From NCBI GenBank assembly GCA_014695345.1, contig JACJOC010000012.1, forward strand, positions 124,001-188,000: a stretch of 64,000 nucleotides of DNA, written 5' to 3'. Under the pieces are notes generated by a model, which was given only the letters and a program-made list of their open reading frames with translations, did not search any database and had not been told where the DNA came from. The DNA comes from Cyanobacteria bacterium FACHB-471. Its GTDB lineage: Bacteria > Cyanobacteriota > Cyanobacteriia > Elainellales > Elainellaceae. The position numbers were made by a program, and so were the translations under genes. Below are positions 61,495-64,000 of the stretch, in pieces. Numbering within the stretch: the stretch's first letter is position 1; the number at the start of each line of letters is the position of its first letter.

Positions 61495-63480
61495 CTACAT
61501 CTCATCCTGTTTCGATTGGAATCGATAAAAGACGTATCCATCCCGAAACGGATAGTCATCTGAGACGTGCTGAATAATTCCCTGGTCGAGCAGGATTTGC
61601 CCTAGATGGATAGCTTCTTCACGAGTACAGTTTTGGGTTTGCACTAACCATGCCACAGCTTCTGAACCAATAAAGCAAGCCGGATAAAGGTTTTGGCGAT
61701 ACCAGCGATCGCTCACCTCCACACCAGCCGATCCTTGTATAGCTGTAGCGATCGCCTGAATCTTTTCATCGGTCAACAGTTCCGCAGGGGCAATGGTGGC
61801 CGATCGCTCACTCGCTTCAGCGGTGTTTGTTGCACTGCCGATGAGGGACAAAGTGGGTTTGTCAGTGTCGCCATTGGAGAGTTGGGGAGAATTTTTGGCA
61901 TTCGCGGCAGGAAGCTGTCGCCACAATGCAACGAATTCTTCGAGGTGGGGCGATCGCAAGTGCAAATCCCGTTGGGGAAAAGGAACCGTGATGCCGTATC
62001 GCCTTAAGCTTGTCTCAATCCGATAGTACAAATCGCTTTTGACGCGAAACTGCTTTTTGGGTTCGCCCGTCCAGACCATTAGCTCAAAGTTCAGCGCACT
62101 ATCTCCAAGCCCCTGAAACCAAACCTCAGGAGCGGGTCTAACTAAAACATCGGGGTGACTGCGGGCAGCTTCTAGCAATGCAGCCTGGACTCGATTTGTA
62201 TCAGAATCGTAGGCGATGCCCACGGGAATCCGAATTCGCGAAACCGGATCGCCATGACTCCAATTGACCACTTCGGTTTCCAAAAATCGGGAATTGGGCA
62301 CGATGATTGTCACCTGATCGAGCGTGCGAATTTCGGTACTGCGCGCCCCAATGCGTTCGACGGTGCCCATCAGCTCTGCGACTTTGACAAAATCTCCGAC
62401 CTGAATTGGGCGTTCCAGGGTAATAATCAAGCCGCTGATGAAGTTGTTGGTGATGTTCTGAATACCAAAGCCAATTCCCACACCCAGGACGCTAGCAATG
62501 ATGGCGAGAGAACTAACATCTAAGCCCCAGATCTGCAGCAGGACGATGAGCCCTAAAAAAGCTAGCGTGTACTGGGTCAAGATAGCAATGACATCCTGAA
62601 TCCGGAGTTCTGCACCCGTTCTGCTGAGGATGTAAAACCGAAATAGCCGAGTAACGGCACTGACTGCAAACCAGAGCCCGATGGTGAGCGCTAACAGCAG
62701 CAGCAGTTGCAGCGCTGAGTAATTGCCTTCTCCTAAACCCACGATGGGAGTGTTGAGGAAGTTAAGCAGGGAGTAGCGTAACCCCCTCATCTCCGGAAAC
62801 AAATCGGTGATATAGAAAGCGACAGCGGACCAGAGCCCGATTTGAATGCCTAACAGAGCAAGCTGCAAAAATAGTCGAGCAGATCGTTCTCTCGGATGAA
62901 ATAGAGCATCTGGATCGCCTAGCCAGTCGCTCAGACGGTGAGACAGCCATTTCCCTAGAAACCGCAGCCCCAGATGAAAGGCGATCGCTACTACTAACAC
63001 GACCGCACTAAATATTGCTGCCTGTTGAAAGTAAGCGGGCGATCGCTCTAACTGTCCCCGACGCAAAGCTGCCTCAATGTCACTTCGCCAGAGAGTCGCC
63101 TGACTCAAAGGATTGATACCTGTGGTGACATCACCGTCAGTGACCGTGATCAGGTTGCGGTTGCTGGCTTCACTCCGAATGATCGTCAGCTTGTCATCAC
63201 GCTCTACCCGAATGTCAGTAGGCTCAGCCGATCGCACTTCCTGCCGCAGCGCTTCGTTAATAATTTCAGCCCGCTCAACGGCCGTTAGATTTCCCGATCT
63301 GCCGATTTGAAATAGCTCAACTCCATCCACTACCACGGGTGCTTTAACCGTCTGAGTCGCTAACGGAACTTGAGCTATTCCTGGAAAAGTCAAACTCAAC
63401 AGCAGCGTTAGCGCTCCCAGCAACAGCCACAACCAACGACGGTTCCGATGCAGGAGTTTGGGAAGGGGTGATGGCAGCAT
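61495..63480 (-). CDS. MscS family mechanosensitive channel with C-terminal DEP domain
   Basis: A 661-residue membrane protein. A signal peptide (LLLGALTLLLSLTFPGIAQ) and a periplasmic domain with FQIGRSGNL are followed by several spans. The MscS pore and vestibule module (about 320-510) has the GIGFGIQNITNNFISG segment and LERPIQVGDFV. The last 85 residues form a DEP domain (ACFIGSEAVAWLVQ, EEAIHLGQILLDQGII, DGYVFYRF). DEP domains usually bind membranes or signalling partners, so the channel may be tethered or regulated. A linker rich in Ser, Thr and Asn joins the two. It is monocistronic. Confidence 0.88.
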   Translation of the reverse strand: MLPSPLPKLLHRNRRWLWLLLGALTLLLSLTFPGIAQVPLATQTVKAPVVVDGVELFQIGRSGNLTAVERAEIINEALRQEVRSAEPTDIRVERDDKLTIIRSEASNRNLITVTDGDVTTGINPLSQATLWRSDIEAALRRGQLERSPAYFQQAAIFSAVVLVVAIAFHLGLRFLGKWLSHRLSDWLGDPDALFHPRERSARLFLQLALLGIQIGLWSAVAFYITDLFPEMRGLRYSLLNFLNTPIVGLGEGNYSALQLLLLLALTIGLWFAVSAVTRLFRFYILSRTGAELRIQDVIAILTQYTLAFLGLIVLLQIWGLDVSSLAIIASVLGVGIGFGIQNITNNFISGLIITLERPIQVGDFVKVAELMGTVERIGARSTEIRTLDQVTIIVPNSRFLETEVVNWSHGDPVSRIRIPVGIAYDSDTNRVQAALLEAARSHPDVLVRPAPEVWFQGLGDSALNFELMVWTGEPKKQFRVKSDLYYRIETSLRRYGITVPFPQRDLHLRSPHLEEFVALWRQLPAANAKNSPQLSNGDTDKPTLSLIGSATNTAEASERSATIAPAELLTDEKIQAIATAIQGSAGVEVSDRWYRQNLYPACFIGSEAVAWLVQTQNCTREEAIHLGQILLDQGIIQHVSDDYPFRDGYVFYRFQSKQDEM

Positions 63481-63518
63481 AGAGAGAAATTAGTTGAAGG
63501 CGGGGAGAGCATTATGGG

Positions 63519-64000
63519 TTATTGGTCGTCTGTCAAGAGACGGCTTTGCTCCGCCGCTGCATTTGGAACGCGGGGGCGCAGTTGTTCTAGTAAAGTGGTT
63601 GCCACAAACCAAACGCCTAACCCCATCAGCAGCAAAACACCCAACCCCACCAGCCACATTAGCAGCGTATTCTTCTGCAATGGGTTTCCTTGAGCATAAT
63701 GAGTGTGTTCTCGGACATTCAGTTCCGTTGAGTTGCTATCATCAAATTGGGTCAGGGCTGCAATGATTTTATAGGGACCGATTCGCAAGGTGTCCTTGCT
63801 AGACAAAGGCTGGCTGCCCTTTTCAATCAGGCGACCGTTAAGGTAGGTGCCATTGGCGCTGCGGTCGGTGATGTAAAGCTGGCGCTCGGCAAGGGTGATT
63901 AGGGCATGAAAGCGAGAAACCTGTTTGTGAGGTAGCTCTAACCGTGAAACGGCTTTTTCGCCCAGATTTTCGGGCATCTGATCCATTTCTCGCCCCAGTG
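63519..64000 (-). CDS. FHA domain protein with C-terminal membrane span (truncated at window end)
   Basis: The visible 160 residues begin inside an FHA domain: LGRE (the conserved Gly-Arg), then PHKQVSRFHALI and TDRSANGTYLNGRLI. A single membrane span (MWLVGLGVLLLMGLGVWFVA) lies near the C-terminus. The frame is open to the window edge. An internal ATG at 63986 would cut the FHA core after the Gly-Arg, so the true start lies beyond 64000. FHA domains bind phosphothreonine peptides, so a kinase partner is expected outside the window. Confidence 0.88.
   Translation of the reverse strand, partial: LGREMDQMPENLGEKAVSRLELPHKQVSRFHALITLAERQLYITDRSANGTYLNGRLIEKGSQPLSSKDTLRIGPYKIIAALTQFDDSNSTELNVREHTHYAQGNPLQKNTLLMWLVGLGVLLLMGLGVWFVATTLLEQLRPRVPNAAAEQSRLLTDDQ

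Noticed and set aside
63519-63986. Complete FHA gene starting at ATG 63986
   Set aside because: The conserved Gly-Arg of the FHA domain is encoded upstream of that ATG, so the gene continues beyond the window.

Overview
The window is cyanobacterial chromosome. The octamer GCGATCGC (HIP1) occurs dozens of times inside and between genes. psbU (a photosystem II extrinsic subunit), a cyanobacteriochrome phototaxis receptor, a DUF3120 protein and an apparent synechoxanthin pathway pair (cruE-cruH) all point the same way. The pix-type taxis operon suggests a motile organism. I cannot name a genus from sequence alone. No rRNA, tRNA, CRISPR array or prophage was seen.

Layout. 1-4.3 kb: a degraded nickel/cobalt exporter, an ABC-2 exporter (permease plus ATPase), a hydrolase-fold protein that lacks catalytic residues, and an Anbu-type proteasome-like peptidase. 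5.1-16.2 kb: a complete phototaxis signalling operon in the order PATAN-REC, CheY, CheW, receptor, CheA-REC, CheW. Its receptor carries five GAF domains, four with bilin-binding cysteines that appear to represent three cyanobacteriochrome classes. 16.2-22.1 kb: a polyamine-type ABC importer (potA-D-B-C order on the minus strand), with a GntR/FCD regulator preceded by paired TTGTATACAA-like palindromes. 22-26.8 kb: an orphan InsA-like protein, a TIR-domain gene remnant, azlC/azlD, a b-type cytochrome divergent from a PadR regulator across an 18-bp palindrome, and a redoxin/2OG-oxygenase fusion. 27-31.5 kb: a class A beta-lactamase lipoprotein and several unrecognised proteins, one built of four internal repeats. 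31.8-39.6 kb: a dienelactone hydrolase, a membrane module (UreH-like domain fused to a ferric-reductase-like domain, plus a tail-anchored periplasmic protein), Uma2, then cruE-cruH. 39.9-44.8 kb: the glycine cleavage genes gcvT-gcvH-gcvP. 44.9-64 kb: mainly housekeeping genes (hisA, uppP, psbU, nadB, Nudix, M23 peptidase, birA, pgeF, polyphosphate glucokinase, MscS channel with a DEP domain), an FHA-adenylate cyclase, and an FHA membrane protein cut by the window end.

Non-coding structure is rich. There are three independent minisatellites of exactly 21 bp period, a dispersed hairpin family with ends like GTAGGGGCG/CGCCCCTAC, a second family around GTAGGATGCGTTA, heptamer (GGGATGA-type) arrays in the spacers of the ABC operon, and several perfect hairpins in operon spacers. 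The most distinctive system is the multi-class cyanobacteriochrome receptor with its full chemotaxis relay. The least explained genes are the four-repeat protein near 31 kb and the 21-bp arrays.
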